A stretch of 40,557 nucleotides of DNA from contig NW_019091395.1 of NCBI RefSeq assembly GCF_001949145.1, positions 871,693 to 912,249 on the forward strand. The letters are read 5' to 3'. Made by a program: the position numbers and the translations under genes. Below the pieces are notes generated by a model. That model did no database searches, was not told where the DNA came from, and saw only the letters and a program-made list of their open reading frames with translations. Below are positions 21,438-34,514 of this stretch, in pieces. Source of the stretch: Acanthaster planci. Its lineage: Eukaryota > Echinodermata > Asteroidea > Valvatida > Acanthasteridae. Every line of letters starts with the position of its first letter. Positions within the stretch are counted from its first letter, which is position 1.

Positions 21438-22390
21438 GCACTACTTGATGGTATCATTGATGAACGTAATTGTAATGGTTATCATTTATATAAATGTACA
21501 TTTTACTAGTTAAATTCGTGATAAAAAAGATTATTTTCACGTGGCCAAGTCACATTGAAATTTTGTGCTGACGTCTGAGGCCGATATGTCATTGAATTTC
21601 ATGCTTTGTAATTCATTTTTCAGGCATCATTTGAAACTTTGATACATTTTCATTTCATTGTTTTATTTCAAATCAGTATTTTGACACTTTAAAATAAGAA
21701 CTGTTTGAAAAGGGAAGGGAAGAGTTCCATTTCTGGACGCCAGTCACTGCAGTGACCTAGCCTTCAGAAAGCATGTTCAGAAAAGTTTAATTTAAGAGGG
21801 AAAAAACAAGTTGTTTACATACAGGTCGACTGTTAAAAGCAGGTTGGAAACCTTTTTTCAAGTTCTTTATAATAATGCCCCCCAAAAAGAAAAAACAAAA
21901 CTAGATATACAGAAATGAAACAAAGAAAGAATGCAAACCCTACAACTTAAACAGTGCCTACTCCTTCATGTCTAATGTTGCATTATGTTACACTATTTTT
22001 TTCCTGGCATTTCATCGTTTGGCAATCGGCGAATTCGAAAGGCAAGCTGTATGGTGTTGGACTTTTTACTCAAAATATTGAAACTGAATGTTAAACGAGC
22101 TCAAAAATGGAAGATCAATGTCGCAATTTATCAAATTATTTTTTTCTTAACCCTAACCATGCCAAATCGTGACCAACAAGATTCTGTATGTATTGTTAAA
22201 CTTTTAGGGTAAGGTCTACGTTTAGACAGCAACCAAAGGCAACAGCTCAAAAATTCGTTGGAGTTCTTTTCTCCAAATTCACTAGGCCTGTTTCTGTGTT
22301 GATGAAAAACGCGTTGATGGAGTTGGTCGCATAAACAGCTCGGGATTCTTTCATCCTCAGTTTTTCTACCTTCTTTATTTCTTCATGTCT
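21438..22390. other. Intergenic, no feature seen
   Basis: AT-rich sequence without coding signal or clear repeat. Confidence 0.4.
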
Positions 22391-22394
22391 TAAT

Positions 22395-23425
22395 GTCCAG
22401 GGGTCGTTGATGTCCTGATGCCTCAGTGTCTTCGTATCCTGACATATAGGTCACTTGATGTCAAGATGTCTTTGTGTCTTGATGTCCTGATGTCTCGATG
22501 TCCTGGCGTCCTGATGTCCTGGTGTCTTGATGTCCTGACGTCTCGATGTCTCGATATCCCGATGTCATGGGAAATTGGATGATGACCTTGGTTGGATGGG
22601 ACTGGTTGGAGTTCTTCCGTCCAAGTCACTTCCTTCCTCGGACAAAGTTCCCCTAATGTCGTGATATCCTGATGTCTTGATTTCTTGATGTCTTGATGTC
22701 CTGATGTCTTGATGTCATGAGGTCTTTGTGTCTTGATGTCCTGATGTCTTGATGTCTTGGCGTCCTGATGTCTTGGTGTCTTGATGTCCTGATGTCTCGA
22801 TGTCCTGATGTCTTGATATCCCGATGTCTTGGGAAATTGGATGATGAGATTGGTTGGATTGGACTGGTTGGAGTTCTTCCATCCAAGTCGTTTCCTTCCT
22901 CAGACAAATTTCCCCTGATGTCCTGATGTCTTGATGTCCTGATATCTTGATTTCCTGATGTCTTGATGTCCTGATGTCCTGACGTCATGATGTCTTTGTG
23001 TCTTGATGTCCTGGTGTCTTAATGTCCTGGTGTCTTGATGTCTTGGTGTCTTGATGTCTTGATGTCTTGGCATCTTAATGTCCTGATGTCTTGATGTCTT
23101 GATGTCCTGATGTCTTGATGTCTTGATGTCTTGGTGTCTTGATGTCTTGGTGTCTTGATATCTTGATGTCTCGATATCCAGATGTCCTTGGAAATTGGTT
23201 GATGAGATTGGTTGGATGGGACTGGTTGGAGTTCTTCCATCCAAGTTGCTTCCTTCCTCTGACAATTTCCCCTGGTGTCCTGATGTCTTGATGTCCTGAT
23301 ATCCTGATGTCCTGATGTCTTGATGTCCTGATGTCCTGATGTCCTGATGTCCTGGTGTCCTGGTGTCTTGATGTCCTGATGTCCTGGTGTCTTGATGTCC
23401 TGATATCTTGATATCATGTCTCGTC
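22395..23425. repeat. Composite satellite: 10-bp unit arrays with three spacer copies
   Basis: The basic unit is TGATGTCYTG, repeated roughly 80 times with C/T and A/G variants. Three spacer copies (22569-22655, 22831-22915 and 23190-23273) share GGAAATTGG, GGTTGGAGTTCTTCC, TTCCTTCCTC and TTCCCCT, so a higher-order unit of about 260-355 bp was amplified. Long minus-strand ORFs here (HQDIKTSRHQDIRTSRHQD type) follow from the decamer and are not evidence for a protein. Confidence 0.85.
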
Positions 23426-23429
23426 GTCT

Positions 23430-26400
23430 TACTAATTGGCTGGGTAATTGGCTGGTGAGGGTATATGGTTGAGACTGATTTGTGAGTCTGTTTTCAGTTG
23501 CCCTATAGGTCATACTTTCGTGTTTGATGACGTGTTCGGGATGGTCTTGGTTTTCAATGGTTTTCTTCTTCGATATTTTATTAATGTTCAAAAGTTAGCA
23601 AGAAGATCCGGATATGTTTGAAAAGTGAATTTTTGTAGGTCACCTTATAGAGACGATTTGTTGATGCATGTGCAGGCTTACTCTGTATATGCAACATACA
23701 TGTAGGTTACCTGCATGGTTCAATCTAAATCAATTTCAATCCAAATAATCTCATTTCATGGTAAACTACTGAAGCGTAGTTTCACTGCACTTCGATTGTC
23801 ATTCACAGATGGGGCCACAATATAAAAAGCCTTCTCCTTAGTTGACGTCACAGATATGTCACCTGAATATGTCAACAAAATATTGAACAAATTTATATGT
23901 TCATCGTTCAAAGGTCATTTTCAAAAAAACTCAAATACACAAAGCATTTAAAACAGTTTTCATAGTTCAGATGTAAAGTGTCCTTTCGCAGTTATCAGCC
24001 ATGGAATTAAAAAACCGGTCTTTCAATTTAAAAGTGTCCATCTGGACATTTATATAAAGCTATCGGCTGCATATTAAAGCTTGGCTATTCGAATTTGCAT
24101 ATAAACAAATAGTTTAAAAATGCAATCGAAGAAATCAAACTTGTATTTGGTTTAAGAATAAATCGTATTTCTTTGTTTTCAATTCGAAAGCATGTTTAAA
24201 CTTTTCTAATTCACAAATGCTCTTGTTACCTGCTAATCTGATTGCTAAATTCAAGTACTACATATCAACATCGCGCATAGACCTTAGCTTCCAAAGGCAT
24301 TGTCCAAGTGTCTCTTGAAATTGCAGATGATATAATTGATAAATGACCAGGTAAATTGCAACAGGGTTTCTGACAGACAGAAAATCTTGGCCAGAGTTGG
24401 ACCACATTTTTCCAAACGAGACTCTGTCGCTCAAGCGAGAGAGCCTACTTTTGAAATGGAGACTGAAAGAAGTATAAAGAATTTGTATCTTTCTTTCAAT
24501 AAACAAATTGAAAACATCTGCTGCGACGATAGTTAACACTTAAGTAAAATGAAAACAAAATCAAGCTGAAAATTCAAAAAGGAGAAACACCTTCATAAGA
24601 TTAACTTGCATGCAATTTCATATTTTCAAGAACAAACAACTTATCAGAATGACCGTTAAATTAAGACGAATTTCGTAGCTTAAACTAAATGAACTTGAGA
24701 GCGTGAAATCTAATTTGGACCACGGTTACCACAGTAGAGATCATATTTGCTCAGTTCATATACTTGAAAATCACATTTAGTGGTGTTGTTTTCAAATTTT
24801 ACAGAAAAAATTCTTAATGTCAGTTTTGAAACATTCCCTCCGAAAAAGTCATCCTGAATGCATAATATTTAACAACCGATAGAAAGTTTCCTTTTTTGTG
24901 TTCATGGCTTTTAACATGTTTCTCCATTGCAAGCACTGTGTAATTAGAATCTAGTGTAGAAGCCTTGATTCATGGGGTGTGGAACTGAACGACGATTACT
25001 AGTTGTATAATGAACGAGGAAATTACATTTTGGATGCCGAACACATGGTTCTACAAAGTCAATGAATTTGAATGTATTTGTGATTAAAATGAACGGGAAA
25101 AGCTACACAATATGATTTTTAATAGCTTCTCGCTTTCCCTTTAATAGGCTTCACTGTTCAAAAACTCATTTCTTTTTATGACACATTTGTTATCGGTGTT
25201 TTTTGAGCTCGTTTTCAATCCTACCGACAGTGTTAAGCTTCTTGAATGATCTCTATTTAATTTTGAAGTAACATGTTTTTCTTTTTAGTTTTGTTCTTCC
25301 ATGTTCAGGATTGTATGACGTAAACTTTTGAACCAAGGAGAAATCACACGTCAGAACCTGATAAGTCAGGACAACTTTTTCAGCTGTTTGTTTTGTGTTT
25401 TGTGTTGTTGTGGTGTTTGCTGTTTTGTATTATTTGGGGGTTTGGATGTTTTCTAATTTTAGTCAGTTTTTTTTTATTTTCATACATTTTCTGCATGAAA
25501 AGTTTTCTTTCCTAATCGTTTCTTGTCTTTATCCTTACTTTATCTGTATTTGATGTGCCGTTTGAGTGAGCTATTCAACAGTTGTTTTACCATCAGTCGT
25601 TTTGCTATCATATACCGTCGTTTTTTACTGTCGTTTTTGAACTCTTGTAGCTTTTGGGGAGTTTAAGTTTCAAACCCTAGGTTCAGTTTGATTCCTTTAT
25701 GTGATGTGGAGCTAATACACTTTGTCTGTTGTTCTTTAGTTTCTGTATTTTTATGTCTAGAAAATGGATGTACATGTGTGGAGCCTCTGGCTAGATTGCT
25801 GATCTGAGCTGAAGACACTGGTTCGTTAGTGTCGACAAGACTAGTGCTACAGTGAAATGAAAGGTCTGCTAATTTTATTTGTTTAATCAAAATATAATCG
25901 AACACACCTTTTTATCTGCACCCACTTTGCACCACCCACCTTGCACCCACAGTGGTTCGTGCGCTCTACCTGTTTTTTATCGGATACATATTTTCCGTCG
26001 TTTTGTCGCGTTCGTTTCCGCGTCGTTTCGCTCGGATTTGCTTTCGGATTCTCGTTTCGTTCACCTGCGGGATTTAGTGTTCTTTTTATTGAAGATGGTG
26101 TCTATTAATTCTTAGAGTATGAAATGTAAGAAGCAGGAGCATGGGAACTGAAGATGACTGGTCACTTTACAACGATATGTGCCTCACTGAAGGGTATAAG
26201 TTAAGTAATTAGCAAAACAGATTGGCTTGTACAGTTAGCAAAAGGTTTTACCTTTCGAGTTTCATTTTTCTCTTTCTATGCATAATGGCGTATTGTTGGC
26301 TGTCTTCATTATTGTTTTGCAGGTACATGTAGGTTTTTTTTAGTGTATCTTGAAAAAATAAGTTTATTCATTAAACATTCCATGAGCAGATGTTCGATTT

Positions 26401-27600
26401 CGTGGAGGGAGTGGACTGTTGACGACTGATCAACTCGAACAGCAAATAAAATTATGTGAGTTCTATTCTTGAAAAAGTCTTGCTCTTTTTTTAATTGTCT
26501 CTTCACTGTCTTTTATGGGTCATTCCTTATTTCTCAGGTAATACTCGACACTTTATTTTCCGTGGTTCGTGTATACTGCCATTGCTGTTTTATCTTGTAA
26601 TTTCTTTTCCCATTTTTGTTTTCACTGGTAGGTTTTGTGCTTATGTGTGTCGTTTGTGCATTTTATGACATGATGTTATGTTTTTCTAGTTTACTTTCTG
26701 TCTAGAAACTGTAACCCGGGAGTAAACTGGCATTGATCGGACACAGGACTCTGAATGGTTTGTTTTTAAAATAAATAAATAAAAGTGTTTTCTCTAAGAC
26801 GTTTAATCATCTTTCAATTGTGTTTTCATACCAGTTGTTTTTCTTCTTGTGGATGGCTTTTTATAACTTTGTGTTTAAGATGCCCTTGCATTTTGGTTTT
26901 GTTTATTTTGAGTATTTCCATTTAATTTTAATTAACGAGGAGTTAAGCTGATCTTGATTTTTCCCTCTCTAGTTTTCTCTTTTGATATCTAGGAACAGGA
27001 AAATGGAAGCATTTTAATAATTGAATTGAAGCAAGCTTCAGAGACATCAGTCGGTGCCATCGCTGTTGGAAATAATTTGTACACTCAAAGGGGTGATTTG
27101 GCTATTGGACTGATGATCAGGTTTAAGCACGTACCACAGAATTACATGAAGACTAAACAGAAAAGTGCATGTAACTAAAACTTATTCATAGATTGCATTC
27201 AGAGTGAAACCTTTTTGATGCTTGAAAAAGGACAGAGTTTGAATCTATAGCACATTAATGCTACTGTTGAGATGAATTTTATTGTTGAACATTAATTTGT
27301 TTGTATTTCTTTCCCATTAACTGCCAAGGGATTAAATGCCGGAAGGGTGTTATAACCAAATGGATGAACTTAAGATGACTATCGGAGATAATACGAATAT
27401 CCAATCTGATAGGTAGTTTTTCTATGTGCTCTGCATTTTTAATGTTTCCACATTCTTGGAACTTGTTCCTTGATTCTTGCTGAGGGTACAAACTTATAGG
27501 TTCCATAGATTTTGTAGCGAGAAGTACCGGTATATCTTTGATGTTTCTGCAAAGGACGTTTTAGTTCCCATAAAGTGATGGATATAGTGTATAGAGGGAT
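23430..27600. other. Long AT-rich intergenic stretch, no gene seen
   Basis: From about 25370 to 26950 the plus strand is strikingly rich in T and G (runs such as TTTTGTGTTTTGTGTTGTTG). No ORF shows a known domain and no terminal repeats are visible. Confidence 0.4.
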
Positions 27601-27701
27601 TTCATATTAACGCTGTCTGCGCAAATCGGCATCGAGACCGAGGCTCTCTGTGTTGAAGTTAGTCGCGTGCGCCCGCGAAGTCGACACAGTATATGTAGTA
27701 T

Positions 27702-27752
27702 CCGGTTCGTAAGTGTGACGCCACTTCAGTTTAAACCACGCCCAGTGCACAT
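27702..27752. mobile_element. Family M1 copy 3, terminal fragment
   Basis: CCGGTTCGTAAGTGTGACGC and CACTTCAGTTTAAACCAC match the right end of 8762-8944, inverted. The match fades after about 50 bp. It has the empty TTTAAA site. Confidence 0.6.
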
Positions 27753-29880
27753 TCAGATACACAACCTTCGCAGGTACGTTAGTTCGCGGTAAATTGCCGT
27801 TATTTTTTCTTTTGATTTTACGTGTCAAAGAGTAATCCTAAAAAAGACTCTTCCACAAAAATTTGCAGCCTGGAAAGTCTGAATTTAACATACCTTTATG
27901 TATTTTGTGTCTTGACTCTTACTTTCAACCGTCTGATCATATTAAGACTTGAAGCTGACACATACAGCCTCGTTTTCAAACGCTAACAGCGTCGTGTTGG
28001 AAGCCCTCTATATACTGTTTTTGTAAATGATCCAGTTTGATATTCCGACAGTGCATGCCCAGCATGATGACACGCGCGCACAATAGTCCGTCCTGTCAGT
28101 GCAGCTAAAATACGCTGAATCGCGTACGCGCTTTCTCGAAAGACCTTGGCTCTTTGAAATACCAAACTGGCTTACTACTCTCAAGAATCTCAGATTTTGG
28201 CACTCGTCGCTTTTGTAAGAAATCTAAAAATTTGTTTCAGAAGATGCTTATCGTGTGTGCTGGTTTATTCCTCCGTATATGTCCAAGAATGGAGACAGTC
28301 GAAAACAAAGCATAGGTCTACTCTTTTCCATCTTCTTTTTAAGTATTATAGCCTTTGCATTACGTGTTTGAGAATTTTGTTACGTAAAATTTGCATCGCT
28401 TTATTCTGTTGGCAATTCATTTTTCTCATGAAGTGTGCAACATAAGATTTACACATATATGAGCTGCAATATTACCACTGAGAGTCTTTTGTGATGTGGG
28501 AAAAGTAAAATAGAAAATTTATAAACTTTGAGAATGCAAAAGGCATGATGGTCCATGAAGATATGTTTTCATTTTTTGTGTGAATAGAGTTTCGAAGACC
28601 TCCTACCATTAGTCACCGTCGCCAGTTTTTGAAAGGGCTTTATGTGTGCATTGGGAGTTGATGGTCATCAGGCTCATGAGCTTGCTTCTAGCCTGCTGTG
28701 GTGTCACATACAAGAGATGTAAAAGGAGAGATTGGCTCCGTCTCCGTCTGCTAAGAACAAGACAACGCCGACTTCATTTCTGTTGTCAATTAGCATACTT
28801 TCAATAGGAAAACATTCAGACTAACGATGAACTTGCGAAATTGCCAGTGTTATTTTAGACTTTGTATTAAATAGCCCATTGAAGTTCCTGATGTTATATT
28901 TCGACTGACCACTGTTATATTTAAAGTCTATAAAAACTATGAGTAATAAGTAAAAGCAATTGTATATCGGTGTGGGAGCAGAGAAACTCGGATGAAAGCA
29001 TTCATAGCAATTACCATAGGAAACCCAAAAGAATGTATGTGAATGTTTTATTTGACTTAGGCAAAACTCCTCAAAAATTTATTCACCCTAACACACCAAC
29101 ATTGTCATACTAACTATTACACCATCCAGCAGGACTAACTTAGCCTAAGGCAAATGAAACGTTCATGCTTGGAATTCTTTAGTAAATGTGTAAAAGCAGT
29201 AAGTGCCAAACTGCATTCACTGAATTTCAGTGTTCCCACTACCTTAATGTAATGTTATGTTATAGACTGATACCTCACTGTATGCCTGTTTTCTAGTATC
29301 CTTTGAGCTTGGAATTTTTATACTAGTCAAAGAATAAAATGCCAAGTAATTTATCGCAACACATTTGCATAAAGATTACATGTGTACCTGGTTTTTCAGC
29401 AGACCAAGATGCCCCTCTCATTTTGTTCCAGCTGATAATTATTTAAATATTTCAATGTATGGGTGTCGCCAGCAACAACTGATGAACGATGAACACTGGA
29501 CGTCTACTTTGAGAATTTTTCCCAAGCAAATCTATACCGGGCACGAAATGGGACAGAGGGGTACCCCCAACAAGTCCAACCCCTATGCACGCTCTATCCT
29601 ACTGTTAACATCTCCCTAGAAAATGAAAAGAATTCCACAGAGTATAACAATAACTGACACAAAGGTGTGGGTGGGTGATTGTGTGTGTGTGTGGGGGGGG
29701 GTTCTCTCGGTCCCATAGTTTGCATGGAATGAGCAAATTTGTGATTTGTTTTCCCCTTTCTTTTTCCCCAGGGCAGGGGTAGGACAAACCCCCCTGCATT
29801 TTATTGTGACGCCTATTTTATCATGCTATTTACAATTGATGTTTATCGATAACGGGGTAGTAGGCGTAGGAGAGTTTTGG
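27753..29880. other. Intergenic, no gene seen
   Basis: AT-rich. A (GT)n then G-run tract is at 29680-29701. Short ORFs in the stretch have no recognisable domain. Confidence 0.4.
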
Positions 29881-29888
29881 AACAACCC

Positions 29889-29997
29889 CACCCTCCCAGG
29901 ACTTCCCCACTCTCTAGACCGACTCCATCCTCTGGATTACGCCCAACCTCCGGGACTTCCCCCACCCTATAGACCGACTCCCTCCTCGGGATCACGC
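29889..29997. repeat. 55-bp tandem duplication, C-rich
   Basis: Two units (29889-29942 and 29943-29997) share GGACTTCCCC, TAGACCGACTCC and GGAT(T/C)ACGC. It lies about 110 bp before the first Polinton-like coding sequence. Confidence 0.7.
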
Positions 29998-30121
29998 CCG
30001 GCTCCAGCACAAAAGGGGGCCCCCAACCGAAAATACTGAAAACCCCATTCTCCCGAATCGGAGGAATGAGGCTTCAATAAAATTGAGATTAAACTTTAAT
30101 TCCTATGTAATAAATTGTACC

Positions 30122-33100
30122 ATGAGTACGCAAAGAAAATCGCAACGTTGTCCTCTCTTAGCGGGCTTAATCGATTTAACAAATCATTTTTATCGGCATT
30201 TGTCAAACAACATAGTATAAACTTACTGCCACCTCGTAAAGAAAAGTCACACGAAACCGGAGCTAGTACGAGCGATTCGAGCGAGCCAACAGCAATTTAA
30301 AACATTTCACGAGGCAGTCGTATCGTCAGCTCTTACAAATAGCCCAAGACAACAACATACGCTTTACGGCCATAGGCACAAAAGGCAACGTACTACGAAA
30401 AGACCTTACTACCGCGATTAAAGCTTAAATTAAACCAGAAGCGATTGAAGAGGTAAACATTCGAAGAATCCGGCGCTTTAAAGGTAACTATTGAAATTGG
30501 AAACTGACGCCTACTTTCTTTGCCGACGATATGATTCACTTCTTCAATTCTTACAAAAAGTACATCGAAGACAAACCGTTGGCCGAGTTTAAATAGAACG
30601 ACTCTTACAAGTTGCAAACGGCAATCAATGTCAAGTTCAAGACGGAGAAGTCCGTAGTTGAAACTAAACTCGGTGTTTTCACGTTTACAAGTAAAAACAA
30701 CACGGTCATTTCTAAACAAGAAGTCAAACACGCGTTAAACCAACAAATAGCAAAACATCTCGAAGACGTCGAAGCTCACGAACAGAGAGGCTAGGGCTGG
30801 GTATTTTACAGAGTCGTCTCGTTTTACATTAACGTGGTGTGGTATAACATCGTAGGAACGACTTAACTTTCATTGCCTAAAGAATTGACAGACAAGAAAG
30901 CGATCATTAACGTCCAAAACAAAAATGACTCAGAGTGCATTTGCTGGGCATTGAGAGCTGCTTTAAAATTATATTCAGACAACGTAAACATCAGTTTGAA
31001 ACTAATACAGATTATAAAATAAACAACGAACGCACCTCGACGTACACTACACACGACGGCTTAAATTTTGCAAAGGTGGACTTCCAACACCTATCTCACA
31101 AATTCCACGCATCGAATCACAAAACAACTTGGCAATTAACGTATTCGGTTACACGGGTAAGGATGGTGTATATATACTCCACAAAACTAAACACATTGGC
31201 GAGCCGATCAACTTGCCTTATTTTAACCGAGGTGAAACAAGTCGTTACTGCTGGATTAAAAGTTTTTCTCGGTTAATGGGTGACGTAAGCAATCACAACG
31301 GTAAATCGTATTGGTGTTTCAATTGCTTGTCCCACACATTCTCAAGTTTGAAAATTACAAAAATAAACAAGACGCCCCATTCATAATTTACGCTGATTTC
31401 GAATCTGTTTTGGAGCGCCTCCCACCAAAACCATTAAACACGGCCAAAACACAACACCACAAGCCTTGCGGCTATTCTTACGCGGTCGTTAGATGCGACG
31501 GCGTGTGTTCCAGTCGCGAAACATCGCGGGAAAGAGGCAGCCGTTCATTTCGTGCAATCGATATGTGAAAAACAGATTTATCCAACGAGAGAATGTCAAT
31601 GCCACATCCCAGACGAACAAAAAAATAAAGGCTGAAAGGCAGCTTTTAGTTCCTTGAATGATCGCGGTTTCAGAGACTTCCTTTGCATGATTTGCGAAAA
31701 GCCCATCAACAAGTTTCGTAAAGTCCGCAATCACTGTCACGTGACGAGTAAGTACCAGGGCCCGGCACACGCCCATTGCAATCTAAAACTCCGAGTAGTA
31801 CTAAATCAAACACCGGTCCCGGTGATTTTACACAATTTGAAAAAAATACGACGCGCACTTAATCATGCAGGGTAGTCGCGCGTTCAACGGTAATAAAGTT
31901 AACGTCATTGCCCAAAACACCGAGAATTACACTTCGTTTTCGTTTGAACAACTTGGGTTTCTAGACTCGTTGCTCGATCGATTGGTCAAAAACCGTTCTC
32001 CGGGAGATTTTAACCTGCTTCGCGAAAGATTTCCAAGAAACACGGGCCTGCTTTTAGAGAAAGGCCTTTACCCTTATGAATATATAGACTCCTTTAGCCG
32101 ATTCGAAGAAACCGACCTGCCCCCTCTAGACGCCCTTTATAGCTCGTTGAAGCAGCAAACCGTAAGCATAGAAGAACATTCGCGGCCCAAAATGTATGGA
32201 AAACGTTTGATTGTCAAAATCTCGGAGACTATCACGATTTCTATGTCGAAACAGACACGTTGTTGTTGGCGTGCGTATTTGAAAACTTTCGGAAAGTCTG
32301 CAAAAAGAATTATGGCTTGGACCCGGCCAATTGTTACTCGTCGCCGAGGCTATCGTGGGATGCACTTTTGAAACGTTATGAAGTTCAACTAGAGCTATTG
32401 ACAAACATCGACAAGCATCTCTTTTTCGAACGGGCTAAAAGAGGCGGCATCTCTAGCGTGGGAGCGAAACGTTTTGCCAAAGCCAATAATTCAGATTTAA
32501 TTTACTATACGGCCCCAACATTCAGATGTTGTATGTCATGTATCTGAATGTAAATAACGTGGCACCCGAAAACATCTCGGTACAAAACGAATGGCTCTCG
32601 GACTATCAAAATGATTTGCTATCGAGCGGAGAAAGGGTTACCTCTATAGACAAGCTAGTTAACGAATTTAGGCACGAAACACAAATACGTGGTAGACTAT
32701 CGCACGTTGCAAAGGTACCTAGAATTAGGACTTGGATTAAAAACGGTTCCTCGCGTAATGTCGGTTAAACAGGCGCCTTGGATGAGAGGTTACATCGACA
32801 AAAACACCGAGTTGCAGAAATTGGCCAAGTCTGATTTCGAAAAAGACTTTTTCAAATTGATGAACAATTCGGTAATTGGCAAGACGATGGAAAATGTGAG
32901 GTACTACATCAACGGGCATTTCCTAAGAGATATTCAAGACGCAGAACGGTACAAGAAACTAACTTCTAAACCGCACTATAAACCGATTACTCCGTTTAAA
33001 GGGTGTGATCTCTCATTCGTCGAAATGTATAAAAACAAAGTTGAATAAGCCGATTTACTGCGGCGTAAACGTGTTAGATTTATCACAGACGTTATTGCAC

Positions 33101-33416
33101 GTTAAAGTCGGATGGATTCCATTTTAACGGAGGAACAGAATTTGAAAAAGGCAAAAGGAGTTACAAAAACGGTAACTCAAAAACATCTCACACACGAGGC
33201 TTAAAAAACCCTGTGGAAAAAAACCAAAATTTTAATAAATAACAGCTTTTCAGATCGGACAAACATCAATTATTTACAGTAACGCAAAATATGCTGAGCC
33301 TTTCGCCGGTGGACACGAAACGGTACATTTTACCAAACGGCATCGACACGTTGGCCTACAGGCATTATTGTATATCGGAATTCGGCGGTAACTTGGTGTC
33401 TTCGGGTACCACTTGA
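30122..33416 (+). pseudogene. Protein-primed DNA polymerase B of Polinton type, broken
   Basis: Blocks in shifting frames follow the family order. A short helix-rich N-terminal part (30319-30429, YRQLLQIAQDNNIRF) comes first. The preamble follows (30612-30790, then 30873-31000 with KKAIINVQNKNDSECICW). Next are exonuclease Asp/Glu in IIYADFES (31380-31410), a Cys/His pair region (31680-31790, NHCHVTS and GPAHAHCNLKLR), YPYEYIDSFSRFEETDLPP (32070-32125), and FENFRKVCKKNYGLDPANCY (32270-32335). The palm follows: motif A reads YLNVNN (32541-32558), with Asn in place of the catalytic Asp; motif B FKLMNNSVIGKT is intact (32850-32888). The motif C region (DTD) is deleted between LSQTLLH (near 33095) and the C-terminal part, which ends ILPNGIDTLAYRHY (33325-33370). 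At least eight frame changes or stops are present. It would have copied the element; it cannot now. Confidence 0.85.
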
Positions 33417-34325
33417 AGCTCTTCTTTCACAAAATAACGTTTGGGCCCGTCAAACAAGTAATATAAACTGGGCTCCGTTTTCACCCTTTTGCCATTGACC
33501 CGCTTAAATGACTCGTGCGTCTCTCGATTTGATAAACGTCGACGCTCCTCAATAGGATCGGTCGCCCTTCTGACGGGGCCACCTTTTTGCTCGTCCGAGT
33601 AATACAGATATCTAACCACAACATTTGGAGAAAGTTGTTTTTGGGAGCCTCTAGGGGGTGCAGCGGGCGTCTGTCTCACTGTCTCAGCGATTTTATAACT
33701 TGGGGCAGATGTTTGTTCCATTCTACGTTTCGCGTACCGACACTTAGCATTTCTTGTGCATATTGATATCCAAATAAACGCCTGGGCAACGTCCGATTAA
33801 ACCGTTCGACGATTCCCTGCGATCGATGGCCTCCGGGTTCGCCCACTTGTATTTTGCCGTTGTGTTTGGTATGCAGCTTTTTAAACTCACCTTTAAATTG
33901 CAATCCCGAATCCACCATGGCAAATGTAGGCCAAGTTAGAGGTGACCTTTTATAAATCTGTTTAATTGCTTCTGACGCTTGCTCGGCCGTTTTACTCGTC
34001 AACGGCTCGGCCTATTTATATCTGGAATCCACGTCAACCACGGTTAAAGCGTATTTATAAGTTTTACGGTTTACTCGATCCCAGGGTAAATACAACACAT
34101 CCAACTGGTGCGTTTCATTTGGTTCGGCCGATTCGGATTGCAGCGTCGTTGGCCTGGGTACGTAATCGGGGCGGGTAAATAAATTTGCCAGACTGGTTGC
34201 TTTTTTAACCAGTTTCTAATAACCGACTTGTCTGCACCCGTCTTTTGATGCAAGTGATTTACGGCACTTTCGCCTTGCCAGTAGGGCCGACGGCTGTAAA
34301 ACAACTTTGAAAATTCTTTGTCCAT
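33365..34325 (-). pseudogene. Polinton integrase (retroviral-type DDE), one frameshift and one stop
   Basis: Starting at 34325, MDKEFSKLFYSRRPYWQGES leads into a helix-turn-helix-like part and LKKQPVWQIYLPAP. After a frameshift near 34150-34100 the core continues with HQLDVLYLPWDR (first Asp). A TAG stop follows in the stretch SRYK*AEPLTSKTAEQ (near 34012). The second Asp is in FAMVDSGLQFKGEF and the Glu in GIVERFNRTL. The C-terminal SH3/chromo-like part reads YLFDGPKRYFVKEELQVVPE and ends at 33365. The last bases overlap tail-to-tail with the polymerase end (33365-33416). The DDE triad is still visible, so damage is mild. Confidence 0.85.
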
Positions 34326-34382
34326 TTTAAAATAAAGTTAAACTTAAAGTTAAACTTAAACTTAACAAAACCCTAACTAAAC

Positions 34383-34514
34383 TTAACTACTAAACCTATA
34401 CGCCAAAAAACCAACCAACGCGGTACCTCCCAAGATCCACACCAACTTGCGAACGTCTTGGTCTTCCGAAGGCACGTAAAAGTCCGACAACTTGGGCCCC
34501 GGTTGCAATGGCAT
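34383..34514 (-). CDS. Small membrane protein of the Polinton (43 aa)
   Basis: The ORF MPLQPGPKLSDFYVPSED continues to a single membrane span (LVWILGGTALVGFLAYRF) and ends in SS. Its ATG overlaps the TGA of the upstream gene in the string TGATG, which suggests coupled translation. Function is unknown. It is open from start to stop. Confidence 0.6.
   Translation of the reverse strand: MPLQPGPKLSDFYVPSEDQDVRKLVWILGGTALVGFLAYRFSS

Noticed and set aside
22395-23425. CRISPR-like array of short repeats
   Set aside because: The repeats are contiguous 10-mers without unique spacers, in a eukaryotic context.
22423-23591. Long minus-strand ORFs of HQDIKTSR type
   Set aside because: They are produced by the 10-bp satellite; no start context, no non-repeat domain.
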